Shown here: positions 55,984 through 64,000 of the stretch, one piece after another
How positions within the stretch are numbered: position 1 is the stretch's first letter
Layout of the letters: each line of letters opens with the position of its first letter
Source of the DNA: Kocuria massiliensis
GTDB lineage: Bacteria > Actinomycetota > Actinomycetes > Actinomycetales > Micrococcaceae
Reading direction: 5' to 3'
DNA length: 64,000 nt
NCBI RefSeq assembly: GCF_900169715.1
Contig: NZ_LT835160.1
Location: 186,001 to 250,000 of the forward strand
Notes under the pieces: model-generated
The model's input: the letters and a program-made list of their open reading frames with translations, nothing else
The model's database searches: none
What the model was told of the DNA's origin: nothing
Translations under genes and position numbers: made by a program

Positions 55984-56469
55984 CTATTTCGCCGGGCAGA
56001 AGGACGGGACCAGTGAAGGATCCGCGCCGCTGGGGCAAGGTGAGAAGGTGAAAATCACCAAGGTGCCGACCAGAAGAATGAATCCGGCCGCCAAGAACAG
56101 CAGGGTCTTGAGCCAGAAGCGCGTCTTGTCCTTTTCGGCGTAGTCGTCGATCACGGTGCGCACGCCGTTGGTGCCGTGCAACATCGCGAGCCACAACATG
56201 ATCAAGTCCCAGACCTGCCAGAACGGGTTGGCCCATTTGCCTCCAACAAAGCCAAAGTCGATGGCATGGACGCCGTCGCCCACCATGAGATTGACGAAGA
56301 GGTGGCCAAAGATCAGGACGATCAGGATGACGCCAGAAACGCGCATGTACAACCATGCGAACATCTCGAAGTTATTGCGCTTGGAACTGGACCGGTTGTA
56401 CTTGACGCCGTTGACACTGTTGTCGTGACTGCGCGGAGCGGCGATCCGAGTCTTCAAGGGAGTTGACAT
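55984..56469 (-). CDS. sdhD: Succinate dehydrogenase membrane anchor subunit
   Basis: Three-helix anchor binding heme b and quinone, 161 residues. The first helix begins FEMFAWLYMRVSGVILIVLIFGHLFVNL with the conserved His, and the HGTNGVRTVIDDYAEKD loop carries the quinone-site Asp-Tyr seen in this family. The C-terminal region has further Cys residues. The sdhC stop lies 3 nt upstream, indicating co-translation, and sdhA follows 80 nt later. Confidence 0.9.
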   Translation of the reverse strand: MSTPLKTRIAAPRSHDNSVNGVKYNRSSSKRNNFEMFAWLYMRVSGVILIVLIFGHLFVNLMVGDGVHAIDFGFVGGKWANPFWQVWDLIMLWLAMLHGTNGVRTVIDDYAEKDKTRFWLKTLLFLAAGFILLVGTLVIFTFSPCPSGADPSLVPSFCPAK

Positions 56470-56472
56470 GGG

Positions 56473-56853
56473 TCAGTGACCTCCAAAAACGATCGCGAGA
56501 TGGCGGATGGCGAAGGGAACGATCGCGATGACCCACAGGATCAAAACGCCCCACAGCATGGCCTTTTGGTTCTTAGCGCCGTTCTTCCAGAAGTCGATCA
56601 GGATGATGCGCAAGCCGTTGAAGGCGTGGTACACGATAGCCGCGACCAGGCCGGCTTCACCGAGACCCATGATGGGGTTCTTATACGTCGCGATAACGGC
56701 GTTGTAGGCCTCCGGAGACACGCGCACGAGTGCGGTATCCAAGACGTGGACCAACAAGAAAAAGAAAATTGCAATGCCCGTGACCCGGTGGGCCACCCAG
56801 GACCACATGCCTTGGCTACCTCGATAGACGGTGCCTTTGGACGTATTCGGCAC
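56473..56853 (-). CDS. sdhC: Succinate dehydrogenase cytochrome b556 subunit
   Basis: Second anchor subunit, three helices, 126 residues. The motif MWSWVAHRVTGIAIFFFLLVHVLDTALV contains a likely heme His, and the HAFNGLRIILIDF loop contributes to the quinone site. I chose GTG 56853, which has GGAGG 7 nt upstream; the frame runs further 5' to 56931 without ribosome-site support. It opens the sdhCDAB operon and is divergent from manC. Confidence 0.9.
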   Translation of the reverse strand: MPNTSKGTVYRGSQGMWSWVAHRVTGIAIFFFLLVHVLDTALVRVSPEAYNAVIATYKNPIMGLGEAGLVAAIVYHAFNGLRIILIDFWKNGAKNQKAMLWGVLILWVIAIVPFAIRHLAIVFGGH

Positions 56854-57204
56854 TGAATAACCTCCTGATGTATCAAGTGGAGGGCCGCGGCGTCGGTCTT
56901 CCGCCGGCGGGGGCCCACATAGTACTGCCACTGTGCAGATCGGGCAGGCCCCGACGTGTCATAAGTGAGCGAGTTCAAAGCTCAGATTACCAGCCGTAGA
57001 GCACGTTGGTGACACCATGTCGATCCCCGAAATAACGCGCTGACACGGGCAATTACGATACTTTTTTATCCACTATTCCGACGCTTCCCACTCTTTGCGC
57101 CGGTCCCGGCGATGGAGGGTTGGCCGAGTTCGGGTCATTTTGCCCTAAAGTCGGCGCGGCAGGCCGAACGAACTATGACGAAATCAACGGTTACGATGGG
57201 GACG
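56854..57204. other. Divergent sdhC-manC intergenic region
   Basis: About 350 nt between two divergent genes. A TACTAT box on the minus strand (56919-56924) would be the sdhC -10, and a TACGAT box at 57192-57197 fits a leaderless manC start. A T-rich stretch near 57060-57080 is AT-rich relative to its surroundings. I see no RNA gene or riboswitch here. Confidence 0.5.
57192..57197 (+). promoter_or_regulatory. Putative -10 box for leaderless manC
   Basis: TACGAT, 7 nt (GGGGACG), then ATG 57205. It matches the layout of the other leaderless candidates. Confidence 0.4.
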
Positions 57205-58314
57205 ATGAAAACTCACAGCGCACATTTCTACCCGTTCATTCCGGCAGGGGGTGTTGGGTCTCGCCTCTGGCCGCTTTCGCGGGCTGACGCGCCCAAGTTC
57301 CTCCTCGATCTCACCGGCTCGGGACATTCCCTGTTGCGCTCCACGTATGACCGTTTGATCGATCTAAGCTCCGACTCTGTGATGGTCATCACGGGCAGCA
57401 CTCATGCTCAGGCTGTCAAACAACAACTCCCGGAATGCACGGATACCGATCTCGTCCTCGAGCCGTCGCCCAAGGATTCCGGCGCAGCGATCGGCCTCGC
57501 GAGCGCCATTATTTCCCTGCGCGATCCCGAGGCCATCATCGGTTCCTTCGCCGCCGACCACGTCGTGGAGCCCACCGAGGAATTTCACCGCGTCGTTGAG
57601 GAAGCCGTCGTCACGGCTGCTTCCGGCCGGATTGTCACCATCGGCATCACTCCCACGTCGCCATCCACGGGCTTTGGATACATCCGCGCTAGCGAAAACC
57701 TCAACATCGAGGAAGCTCCCTCGGCGCTCAAGGTCGAGGATTTCGTGGAGAAGCCCGACGAGGACACCGCGCGAGCTTACGTGCGCAGCGGGCACTACAC
57801 CTGGAACGCCGGCATGTTCGTCGCCCCCGCGCAGCTTCTCTTGAAGCATCTTCAAGCCAATCAGCCCGAACTGCACGACGGCATCATGGAGATCGCTCGC
57901 GCGTGGGACACGGATCAGCGCGATGAGGTCATGGATCGAGTCTGGCCGAGCCTGCCGAAGATCGCGATCGACTACGCTGTGGCCGAGCCCGCCGCCGCTG
58001 CCGGCGACGTAGCCATGGTTCCTGCGTCTTTCACTTGGGACGACGTCGGCGACTTTGCCGCCATCAGTCGGCTCAATCGCGCGGTCAATGTGGACGAGGT
58101 CGCCGTCATTGGCAAAAACAAGCGCGTGATGACAGACAATGCCTCAGGGATCGTCGCTTCGGACACCAGCCGCATCGTGGCCCTGATCGGTGTGGAAGAC
58201 ATCGTGGTGGTCGACACCCCGGATGCTCTCCTCGTGACCACGCAAGAGCACGCACAACGGGTGAAGAACGCCGTTAACTCCCTCAAAGAGAACGGCGAGA
58301 CGGACGTTCTGTAG
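57205..58314 (+). CDS. manC: Mannose-1-phosphate guanylyltransferase
   Basis: Makes GDP-mannose, the donor for mannosylation and polyprenyl-phosphate-mannose. The sugar nucleotide transferase motif FIPAGGVGSRLWPLSRADAPKFLLDL lies at the N-terminus, and SFAADHVVEPTEEF and FVEKPDEDTA follow. ATG 57205 is preferred over 57175 and 57196: it begins immediately before the signature and sits 7 nt after a TACGAT box. The length is 369 residues. It is divergent from sdhC and convergent with the 2H-phosphoesterase gene. Confidence 0.92.
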   Translation: MKTHSAHFYPFIPAGGVGSRLWPLSRADAPKFLLDLTGSGHSLLRSTYDRLIDLSSDSVMVITGSTHAQAVKQQLPECTDTDLVLEPSPKDSGAAIGLASAIISLRDPEAIIGSFAADHVVEPTEEFHRVVEEAVVTAASGRIVTIGITPTSPSTGFGYIRASENLNIEEAPSALKVEDFVEKPDEDTARAYVRSGHYTWNAGMFVAPAQLLLKHLQANQPELHDGIMEIARAWDTDQRDEVMDRVWPSLPKIAIDYAVAEPAAAAGDVAMVPASFTWDDVGDFAAISRLNRAVNVDEVAVIGKNKRVMTDNASGIVASDTSRIVALIGVEDIVVVDTPDALLVTTQEHAQRVKNAVNSLKENGETDVL

Positions 58315-58322
58315 CGCACCGC

Positions 58323-58339
58323 GCCCCCGGTAAGGGGGC
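58323..58339 (+). terminator. Short GC hairpin after manC
   Basis: GCCCCC-ggtaa-GGGGGC, 9 nt after the stop; a longer stem follows. Confidence 0.5.
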
Positions 58340-58352
58340 TACACCAGAGCAC

Positions 58353-58388
58353 GACGGCGTCGGTTCCTCAGCTGGGGCCGACGCCGTC
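58353..58388. terminator. Bidirectional hairpin between manC and the 2H gene
   Basis: Perfect 11-bp stem GACGGCGTCGG / CCGACGCCGTC with a 14-nt loop, between two convergent stops. A T-rich stretch follows weakly. Confidence 0.6.
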
Positions 58389-58406
58389 GCCGTTTCCCCG
58401 GCGATG

Positions 58407-58973
58407 TCAGTCGAAACTGATATTTCCCAGGTGGGTCCAGCCCTCTTCGTCGCTGAGGAAAGCACACGCTCGATGGACCGTGAAATGTGCCTCGAAGGCG
58501 TCAAAGGTTCGGAAGGCGGCTTCTAACAGTCGCCGCCTTTCGTTCTGGACGATCGTCATGTGTGGATGAAACATGAACGGTGACGCACTGTTCCGAATGC
58601 GGCGGCATTGCTCATGCAGGTGGTTCAGGAAGTCACTGCCGCGAGCCAGGGCCAGATACACGACGTCGCTGATCGGACGGAACGTGCCGGTCCCGGACAG
58701 CGCTATCTCCGCCGGTCCCCTACCCCGCAACTCAGATCGCATCTCACGCAAGAACCGGTTGGCCTCCACATACGGCTTCTCCCCGAGTTCCGAGATGAAG
58801 ACGGTGATGTGCGGCGGGTATCCCTCGGCAGCGCCATGCTGACGCCGCCAGTTCATGACGGCGTCTTGTACGTCGTCGGGAACCTCCAGAATGAGGCTCA
58901 GATAGCTCTTACCGGGCAGGATCGTCGGGCTCACGCTCACCGCGCGGCTCAGCGGACTCTCCGAAGCACCCAT
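58407..58973 (-). CDS. 2H phosphoesterase (2'-5' RNA ligase family)
   Basis: Small 2H-fold enzyme of 188 residues with the two catalytic HxT motifs: HIT in PPHITVFI (His55, Thr57) and HMT in HPHMTIVQ (His138, Thr140). Members hydrolyse or ligate 2',3'-cyclic phosphate or 2'-5' bonds in RNA. ATG 58973 lies 14 nt after the trpS stop and is the likely start; the frame is open further into trpS. The pairing with trpS suggests joint expression, though the substrate is not defined. Confidence 0.85.
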   Translation of the reverse strand: MGASESPLSRAVSVSPTILPGKSYLSLILEVPDDVQDAVMNWRRQHGAAEGYPPHITVFISELGEKPYVEANRFLREMRSELRGRGPAEIALSGTGTFRPISDVVYLALARGSDFLNHLHEQCRRIRNSASPFMFHPHMTIVQNERRRLLEAAFRTFDAFEAHFTVHRACAFLSDEEGWTHLGNISFD

Positions 58974-58986
58974 GAGTCGAATGAGA

Positions 58987-60024
58987 CTACGCCCGGGGCG
59001 CGAGAAAGCCCATGTGCTCGTAAGCTGAGGCGACCGTGGGTCCGGCAATTTCGCGCGCTTTCTCCGCACCAATGGCCAAGAGCCGATCCAGTTCCGCGGG
59101 ATCGTTCATGATCTCGAGGGTCCGTTCGCGAATCGGGCCCAAGGTATCGACCACGATTTCCGCGAGCGCGACCTTCAGGTGCCCGTACATCTTTCCTTCG
59201 AATTCGGTCTCGATCTCTTCGATGCTCTGCCCCGTCAGAGAAGAGTAGATGCTCAAGAGGTTGGACACACCGGGCTTAGAGTCCCGGTCAAACCGAATTT
59301 CCGAGCCATCGTCCGTCACGGCTGACTTGATCTTCTTGGCCATCTTCTTGGGTTCGTCCAAGAGCCAGATGGCGCCGTTATCCGAGGGACCAGATTTGGA
59401 CATCTTGGCGGTGGGGTTCTGGAGGTCGTAGATCTTGGCCGTGGACTTCATGATCTTGGCTTCGGGGACCACGAAGGTTTCCCCAAATCGCTGATTGAAG
59501 CGCTGCGCCAGATTGCGCGTCAATTCCAGGTGCTGCCTCTGGTCTTCGCCCACGGGGACCTGGTCCGTTTGATACAAGAGGATGTCGGCCGCCATCAGCA
59601 TCGGGTAAGCGTACAAACCTGCAGAGGTGTTATCCGCACCCTGCTTGGCCGATTTGTCCTTGAATTGGGTCATACGCCGGGCCTCACCGTCACCGGTAAT
59701 GCAGGTGAGTAACCACGCGAGTTGCGAATGCTCCGGAACGTGAGACTGCACAAAGAACGGCGTGCTCGTCGGGTCAATCCCCGAGGCGATGTACTGCGCG
59801 GCAGTCTTTCGGGTCCGCTCCGCGAGCTGGGCCGGATCTTGCGGAACGGTAATCGCGTGCAGGTCGGGAATGAAGTAAATGCACTCATGATCCGACTGCA
59901 TATCGACCCAGTTACGGACGGCACCCAAATAATTGCCGAGGTGCATGGAGTCCGCGGACGGCTGCGCACCGGAAAATACACGGGGAGCCCCCGTGGAGGC
60001 GTTTGGGATCGTGCGTTCGGTCAT
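58987..60024 (-). CDS. trpS: Tryptophanyl-tRNA synthetase
   Basis: Class I aminoacyl-tRNA synthetase charging tRNA-Trp. HIGH-like HLGNYLGA (about residues 28-35) and KMSKS (about 206-210) are present, together with the [20 protein letters not shown]-type substrate loop. The length is 345 residues from ATG 60024, with AGAAGAG upstream. It follows xthA by 57 nt and precedes the 2H gene by 13 nt. Confidence 0.97.
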   Translation of the reverse strand: MTERTIPNASTGAPRVFSGAQPSADSMHLGNYLGAVRNWVDMQSDHECIYFIPDLHAITVPQDPAQLAERTRKTAAQYIASGIDPTSTPFFVQSHVPEHSQLAWLLTCITGDGEARRMTQFKDKSAKQGADNTSAGLYAYPMLMAADILLYQTDQVPVGEDQRQHLELTRNLAQRFNQRFGETFVVPEAKIMKSTAKIYDLQNPTAKMSKSGPSDNGAIWLLDEPKKMAKKIKSAVTDDGSEIRFDRDSKPGVSNLLSIYSSLTGQSIEEIETEFEGKMYGHLKVALAEIVVDTLGPIRERTLEIMNDPAELDRLLAIGAEKAREIAGPTVASAYEHMGFLAPRA

Positions 60025-60081
60025 GCTCTTCTTTCTCTTCCAACGGCCGCCTTTCCCCACTCGGGGTCTCGGGCGATCGTC

Positions 60082-60951
60082 CTAAAACTGGTAGTCAACG
60101 ACCAACGGCGCGTGGTCGGAGAATCGGGTGTCGTAGCTGGGCGCACGGTCCACGACGGCGTTCTGCGCGGCGTCTGCCATCGCCGGAGTAGCCATGTGAT
60201 AGTCGATCCGCCATCCGGCGTCGTTATCAAAAGCTTGTCCGCGGTAGGACCACCAGGTGTACGGCCCGGGGACCTCGCCCGCCAACCCTCGGGCAACGTC
60301 TCGATACCCCAGATCACCGAAGAAGCGGTCGAAATAGGCGCGCTCCTCCGGGAGGAATCCGGCGTTTTTGACGTTGCCTTTCCAATTCTTGATGTCGAGC
60401 TCCGTGTGTCCGACGTTCAGATCGCCCACGATGAGGGCGTGATCCGAGTGTTGCGCCACTTCAGGGAGGCGCTGAAGCATGACATCGAGGAAACGGTATT
60501 TGTCGTCCTGACGTTCGGTCCCGACCTCGCCCGAGTGAACGTATGCGGAAACCACAGTGAGCGTCTGTCCGTTGGCGAGTTCGTAATCCGCCTCGACCCA
60601 GCGACCGGATGTCGCAAAGTATTCTTCACCGATGTGATCGCGTGTGGCAATCGGCTGGCCTGAGAGCCTCGACGGCCGATCTTTGGAATCCTTCCGCGTG
60701 GCGATGGCGACCCCCGCGCGCCCCTTCGCGGCAGCTTCCGCGTGGAGAATGTGCCAGTCGTCTTCGCCCAGCAGCTGACGAAGATTCTTATCTGGAGCCC
60801 GGACTTCCTGAAGACACAGAATGTCGAGGTCTCGCCCGTCGAGCCACTGCCCCATGGTCTGCTTCTTCTTGGGGTTGAAGGCAGCCCGAATTCCGTTGAC
60901 GTTCACGGTCGCGATGCGGAGGCTGTTCGCGTCACGGGTATTTTCTGCCAT
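60082..60951 (-). CDS. xthA: Exodeoxyribonuclease III (AP endonuclease)
   Basis: Magnesium-dependent repair nuclease of the EEP fold that incises abasic sites. The signatures RIATVNVNGIRAA, LCLQEV, GDLNVGHTELDIKN and SDHAPLVVDYQF are intact, with metal and catalytic residues in place. The length is 289 residues, starting at ATG 60951 with GAGGAAGG upstream. The gene lies upstream of trpS on the same strand; no functional link is implied. Confidence 0.95.
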   Translation of the reverse strand: MAENTRDANSLRIATVNVNGIRAAFNPKKKQTMGQWLDGRDLDILCLQEVRAPDKNLRQLLGEDDWHILHAEAAAKGRAGVAIATRKDSKDRPSRLSGQPIATRDHIGEEYFATSGRWVEADYELANGQTLTVVSAYVHSGEVGTERQDDKYRFLDVMLQRLPEVAQHSDHALIVGDLNVGHTELDIKNWKGNVKNAGFLPEERAYFDRFFGDLGYRDVARGLAGEVPGPYTWWSYRGQAFDNDAGWRIDYHMATPAMADAAQNAVVDRAPSYDTRFSDHAPLVVDYQF

Positions 60952-61037
60952 AGGGTGCACGCCTTCCTCAAGTTGTTGATGGTCGCCACCGCAACCGGCG
61001 GTACGCTCTCGTACCCTACCCGACGGCGGCGAAGGAC

Positions 61038-61574
61038 CTAGTCGACGACGGTCCCGTCGACGGTCGTTTCGGAACGAACCATGCCCATGCCGTTCTTGGC
61101 GGTGAAGTTAATGGTGTCGATCGCGCGATTCACGACCTCGGGATCAGACTGTTCGCCCTTTTCCAGCTCTTCTTTGAGGACTTTGTTCTGCACGAGAACA
61201 ATCTGGAAGGAATGCGCGAGCTTCTGGTCACGCATGGAATCTGTAGCCGGAGCCGCCGAAGTTCCCGCGGATGGCGCCCTCAACTGAGCATCTGCCAGAT
61301 CGCTCTGCAATTTGCGGACCGCAGACTTACCGAATCGCAGAGTTCCCCGGACGAGGAACAATGCATACACGGCGAGAGCCAACCACCCGAAAGCAATCGC
61401 GGCAAGAATCCACCCAAGAACGGACTGCTCATTGGCAGCCTGAATCACAGCGAAAACGAAGATCAGAACCATGACCGCCATACCGATCACAGTGGCCCAG
61501 AAGGCGCGTCCTGTGGTCGAAGTTGAGGGCGTGACATTGCCGGCGCGTGGATCTGAACTACCAATAGATTGCAT
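61038..61574 (-). CDS. Two-helix membrane protein, unknown
   Basis: Uncharacterised 178-residue protein with a disordered N-terminus, two membrane helices (about residues 25-50 and 56-78) and a charged coiled-coil-like region near 90-110, ending in a short motif FTAKNGMGMVR. No family is recognised. TACAAT lies 7 nt before ATG 61574, with no ribosome site, so this is a strong leaderless candidate; ATG 61583 is possible but would sit inside the -10 box. It lies downstream of a hairpin and upstream of xthA. Confidence 0.75.
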   Translation of the reverse strand: MQSIGSSDPRAGNVTPSTSTTGRAFWATVIGMAVMVLIFVFAVIQAANEQSVLGWILAAIAFGWLALAVYALFLVRGTLRFGKSAVRKLQSDLADAQLRAPSAGTSAAPATDSMRDQKLAHSFQIVLVQNKVLKEELEKGEQSDPEVVNRAIDTINFTAKNGMGMVRSETTVDGTVVD

Positions 61575-61581
61575 AGATTCC

Positions 61582-61587
61582 ATTGTA
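61582..61587 (-). promoter_or_regulatory. Putative -10 box for the two-helix membrane protein
   Basis: TACAAT, 7 nt, then ATG 61574. This is the best match to consensus in the group. Confidence 0.5.
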
Positions 61588-61598
61588 CAAGGGGCGAT

Positions 61599-61628
61599 GC
61601 GGCCGGATCGTCTCGTGGATCCGGCCGC
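61599..61628 (-). terminator. Perfect hairpin after the MacB-like gene
   Basis: 11-bp stem GCGGCCGGATC / GATCCGGCCGC with an 8-nt loop, about 35 nt past the stop and just upstream of the next promoter. No T-run is seen. Confidence 0.6.
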
Positions 61629-61665
61629 GGGTCAGCTGGTGTCGAGAATCTGGCGCGGTTGTTGC

Positions 61666-63690
61666 CTAGGCTCTCATGGCTCCAGCGGGGTCTTGCCTGC
61701 TGGCAACCCAAGCCGGATAGGCAGAGCTGGCGGTTCCCACCACGCTTCCGACGAACAGCCCGACTGCAGGTTGCCAGGGGTGCAGCACGGCCTGCCATTC
61801 ATGACTCGCAGCAATGGCGATAGTGGCAATCATCCCTGCAAAGGCGCCGCACACGCCACCACACAGGCCCATGAGAAGCCCCTCGGTCATGAAGATGCGC
61901 GCAATGGAATGTCTGGTGGCCCCGATGGCACGCCGAAGTGCAATCTCTGACGACCTAGAAAGCACCGAGAGATACATCGCCATTCCCGTCGAGAAGCCTG
62001 CAAGTACCAGCAGAACTGCGGAAAGTACCGCCACGTAGAGGCCGAGGTCGCCCGATACAGCACTTTTGAGCTTTCCGAGGTCGGAAGCCAAACTCACCGA
62101 GATGAGTCCAGGATTTTCCGGCGCGAGCGCGAGAGGAATGGCATTCTCCACGGCACGGGCGAATCCTGGCTCCACATCCACCACAAACTCGACGACCATC
62201 CCAGGAACCTCACGCATGACCTCCGGCGCTACCAACACCGTATTCGTCAGGAGCGGAAGTTCAGGGCCTGGGTCGAACATACCGACGACGTTCAACCTCC
62301 GCCCATTGACCCACAGGTGATAACCCCTCGGCTGATGGGTCAGCTCCTCGCTAGCCATGCCCAAATGGCGTGCGGCTTCCCGAGACACAATGGCCTCCCC
62401 CAACGCACCGCCAGCCTCCATCTGCTGCAGGACATTCCCTACTCCAGCCGGGAAAAAATGCACGCCTGCCTGTCGAGCTCGCGCGTGAGACAAAATTCCC
62501 AAACCAGTTGATGCTGCTTCCATCTCTCCGTCCCACGGAAAGAATCTGGTGACCTGTACATCGGACGGCGCCGCAAGGACCTGATAGCCGGCGGCGCTGA
62601 CGTATTCCAACGAGGCCAGTATTCCCTCCGTCCTCGTAGCTATTGTTTTCGTATCTGATTTAGCTTTTCCGAGGACCGGCCCCGAATCTCGATAACTCAC
62701 CCTGAGATGCGACGATTCCTGTTGCGCGAACCTTGCCTGGACCTGTTGGCCCGCCGTTTCACTGAGCCCCACGGAACTCGTCAGTCCGCCCACGCCCAGC
62801 ATGAAAGACAGCACCACGATCAGGGTTCGTAATGGACGAGACGTTAAGGCCGCGAAGGCATCGACTACATCATCCTGCAGGCCAACCAGCCACATACCTT
62901 TCCGGCGAGATACGTGGTCCCCAGGTCTACGCAGAGCGTCGAGGTGAGGGGACCGGCCGCGCCTGGCCTGGACCTCGTCCCTAACGATCCGACCGTCCCG
63001 TAACTCGATGCGGCGTTGCGCCGCCGCCGCCACTTCGGGGTCATGGGTAACGACGACGACGGTCCTGCCGTGAGCATGGAGCGAACGCAAGATGTTGACA
63101 ACGCGTGCCGTGTTCTCCTCGTCCAGATTCCCCGTCGGTTCGTCGGCGAGGACCACTGGCGGGTCGGTCGCCACCGCCCTCGCGATCGCGCACCGTTGAC
63201 GTTCCCCTCCCGAGAGAAGCTTGGCTCGCGTGTTGAGACGATGCCCGAGTCCCAGCTCATTCAGGGTATTCCGAGCTAGCCGGCGTCGCAGTCTTGGTGG
63301 AATGTGGCGCACCCGCAGCCCCATCATCGCGTTAGTCAGGGAAGATTCCTCCAGCAACATATTGGAAGCCTGAAAGACCAAACCGAACATGCGGGATCGA
63401 TGGTTATTGCGCTGTGTCTCATTCAGACGTGAAACGTCCTGGCCGTTCACCACATAGCGGCCTTGGGATGGTCGGTCGAGAAGGGCCAGCAGATTCAACA
63501 AAGTACTCTTGCCGGCTCCCGAGGGGCCAACGATCGCCACAAACTCGCCCGGGTAGATCGCCATATCAAGGCCCTTCAGAACGGGTGAGTCCGCACCTGG
63601 GAATTCCTTCGTCACCTCATGCAGCGTCATGATCGGTTCGGTCGAATGAGCTGATTCCGATGTGACGCTGTGATTTGTTGACGTCATCAT
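61666..63690 (-). CDS. MacB-like ABC exporter (fused ATPase and FtsX permease)
   Basis: Mechanotransmission-type exporter, 674 residues. The N-terminal ATPase has Walker A GPSGAGKST (about 55-63), signature LSGGERQR, Walker B VVLADEPTGNLD and the switch VTHDP. After a linker, a first membrane helix near 285-305, a large extracytoplasmic domain (about 310-560) and three C-terminal helices follow. A second ATPase half comes from a dimer. The ATG overlaps the adaptor gene stop by 4 nt. Substrates in relatives include antimicrobial peptides and lipoproteins. Confidence 0.9.
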   Translation of the reverse strand: MMTSTNHSVTSESAHSTEPIMTLHEVTKEFPGADSPVLKGLDMAIYPGEFVAIVGPSGAGKSTLLNLLALLDRPSQGRYVVNGQDVSRLNETQRNNHRSRMFGLVFQASNMLLEESSLTNAMMGLRVRHIPPRLRRRLARNTLNELGLGHRLNTRAKLLSGGERQRCAIARAVATDPPVVLADEPTGNLDEENTARVVNILRSLHAHGRTVVVVTHDPEVAAAAQRRIELRDGRIVRDEVQARRGRSPHLDALRRPGDHVSRRKGMWLVGLQDDVVDAFAALTSRPLRTLIVVLSFMLGVGGLTSSVGLSETAGQQVQARFAQQESSHLRVSYRDSGPVLGKAKSDTKTIATRTEGILASLEYVSAAGYQVLAAPSDVQVTRFFPWDGEMEAASTGLGILSHARARQAGVHFFPAGVGNVLQQMEAGGALGEAIVSREAARHLGMASEELTHQPRGYHLWVNGRRLNVVGMFDPGPELPLLTNTVLVAPEVMREVPGMVVEFVVDVEPGFARAVENAIPLALAPENPGLISVSLASDLGKLKSAVSGDLGLYVAVLSAVLLVLAGFSTGMAMYLSVLSRSSEIALRRAIGATRHSIARIFMTEGLLMGLCGGVCGAFAGMIATIAIAASHEWQAVLHPWQPAVGLFVGSVVGTASSAYPAWVASRQDPAGAMRA

Positions 63691-64000
63691 TGAAGCTGCA
63701 CCCGCTGGTTAACCTCGAGGCCCCCAGATACCGCCGCGTATCCGTCGTCGCGTCGTAGGACCTTAACCTCCACGCGTCGTGTGGGTGGGCCGGATGAAGA
63801 ACCCTCAGCCCGGCTTGAAGGGTCTTCTACTTCGACGAATGTTCCACTACCCTCCTGGCGTACGGCAGTGAGAGGAACCGCGAGAGATTCTTGTCGATCT
63901 CCACGCCCATGAACGCTGACGGATTGACCCGGCACCAATATGCTGGGCTCGTGAACCGTCACCGTAACGTCGTAGCCGCTCCCGATGCCTTCTGTTCCTG
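63687..64000 (-). CDS. Efflux adaptor (HlyD/MFP-like), C-terminal fragment
   Basis: The reading frame is open to the right edge, so the start lies outside the window and only about 104 C-terminal residues are seen. These show an HlyD-like membrane-proximal beta domain: VPGQSVSVHG, ESLAVPLTAVRQEG and the final RDDGYAAVSGGLEVNQRVQL. In actinomycetes the adaptor of MacB-like exporters lies on the outer face of the membrane and is anchored by a signal or helix not visible here. The stop overlaps the MacB-like ATG (ATGA). Confidence 0.8.
   Translation of the reverse strand, partial: GTEGIGSGYDVTVTVHEPSILVPGQSVSVHGRGDRQESLAVPLTAVRQEGSGTFVEVEDPSSRAEGSSSGPPTRRVEVKVLRRDDGYAAVSGGLEVNQRVQLQ

Overview
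The window looks like a chromosomal segment of a high-GC actinomycete, most likely Micrococcales and probably Micrococcaceae. The support is lineage-specific gene content and order: a WhiB regulator next to a DUF3499 gene, with a TIGR03089 gene divergent to them; mycothiol S-conjugate amidase (mca) beside DUF4307 and greA; the run eno, ftsB/divIC-like, DUF501, ppx/gppA; glpX divergent from DUF4245; and a Pmt-type protein O-mannosyltransferase. I see no insertion sequence, integrase, phage gene, CRISPR array or rRNA. The genus cannot be fixed from the sequence alone.

Layout. 1-5.8 kb: protein mannosyltransferase, low-molecular-weight phosphatase, a DUF1461 membrane protein, a lipoprotein L,D-transpeptidase, DUF3499 and WhiB. 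5.9-14.1 kb: TIGR03089, GtrA, purK-purE, then an envelope group of LCP ligase, FemX-like transferase and ABC exporter. 14.2-18.4 kb: glpX, DUF4245, carbonic anhydrase, fumC. 18.5-24.8 kb: an isolated 54-codon small gene with its own terminator, a TetR-MFS operon, poxB, and a second TetR divergent from an unknown membrane protein with a paired operator between them. 24.7-34.1 kb: Nudix, prepilin peptidase, uppS, hemolysin III, mca, DUF4307, greA, ilvA, AI-2E exporter, Bax-inhibitor-1 and a tRNA with a UAA anticodon. 34.2-41.8 kb: type II NADH dehydrogenase, mycosin-like protease, ppx/gppA, DUF501, ftsB-like, enolase and mazG. 41.8-51.9 kb: a compact nucleoside uptake and salvage block (BMP lipoprotein, ABC ATPase, two permeases, cdd, deoA, an unknown 545-residue protein, add). 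52-64 kb: M20 hydrolase, sdhCDAB, manC, a 2H phosphoesterase, trpS, xthA, a small membrane protein and a MacB-like exporter whose adaptor runs off the right edge.

How the parts fit together. Central carbon and respiration are well represented: enolase, fructose-bisphosphatase, fumarase, succinate dehydrogenase, NDH-2 and pyruvate:quinone oxidoreductase, the last three feeding electrons to the quinone pool. A second theme is the envelope: mannose activation by ManC, protein mannosylation by Pmt, a Z-prenyl synthase for lipid carriers, LCP and FemX steps on the wall, L,D-transpeptidase crosslinks and divisome FtsB. A third is nucleoside scavenging, where imported nucleosides meet Cdd, DeoA and Add made from closely spaced genes, followed by the house-cleaning enzyme MazG.

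The most notable signals beyond ordinary annotation are a recurring start layout (a TANNNT box 6-7 nt before an ATG or GTG, usually without a Shine-Dalgarno) that suggests many leaderless mRNAs; the isolated 54-codon gene; the paired TetR operator; a hairpin next to the ilvA start codon; and the uncharacterised 545-residue protein inside the salvage block. I did not find a convincing new defence or mobile system.
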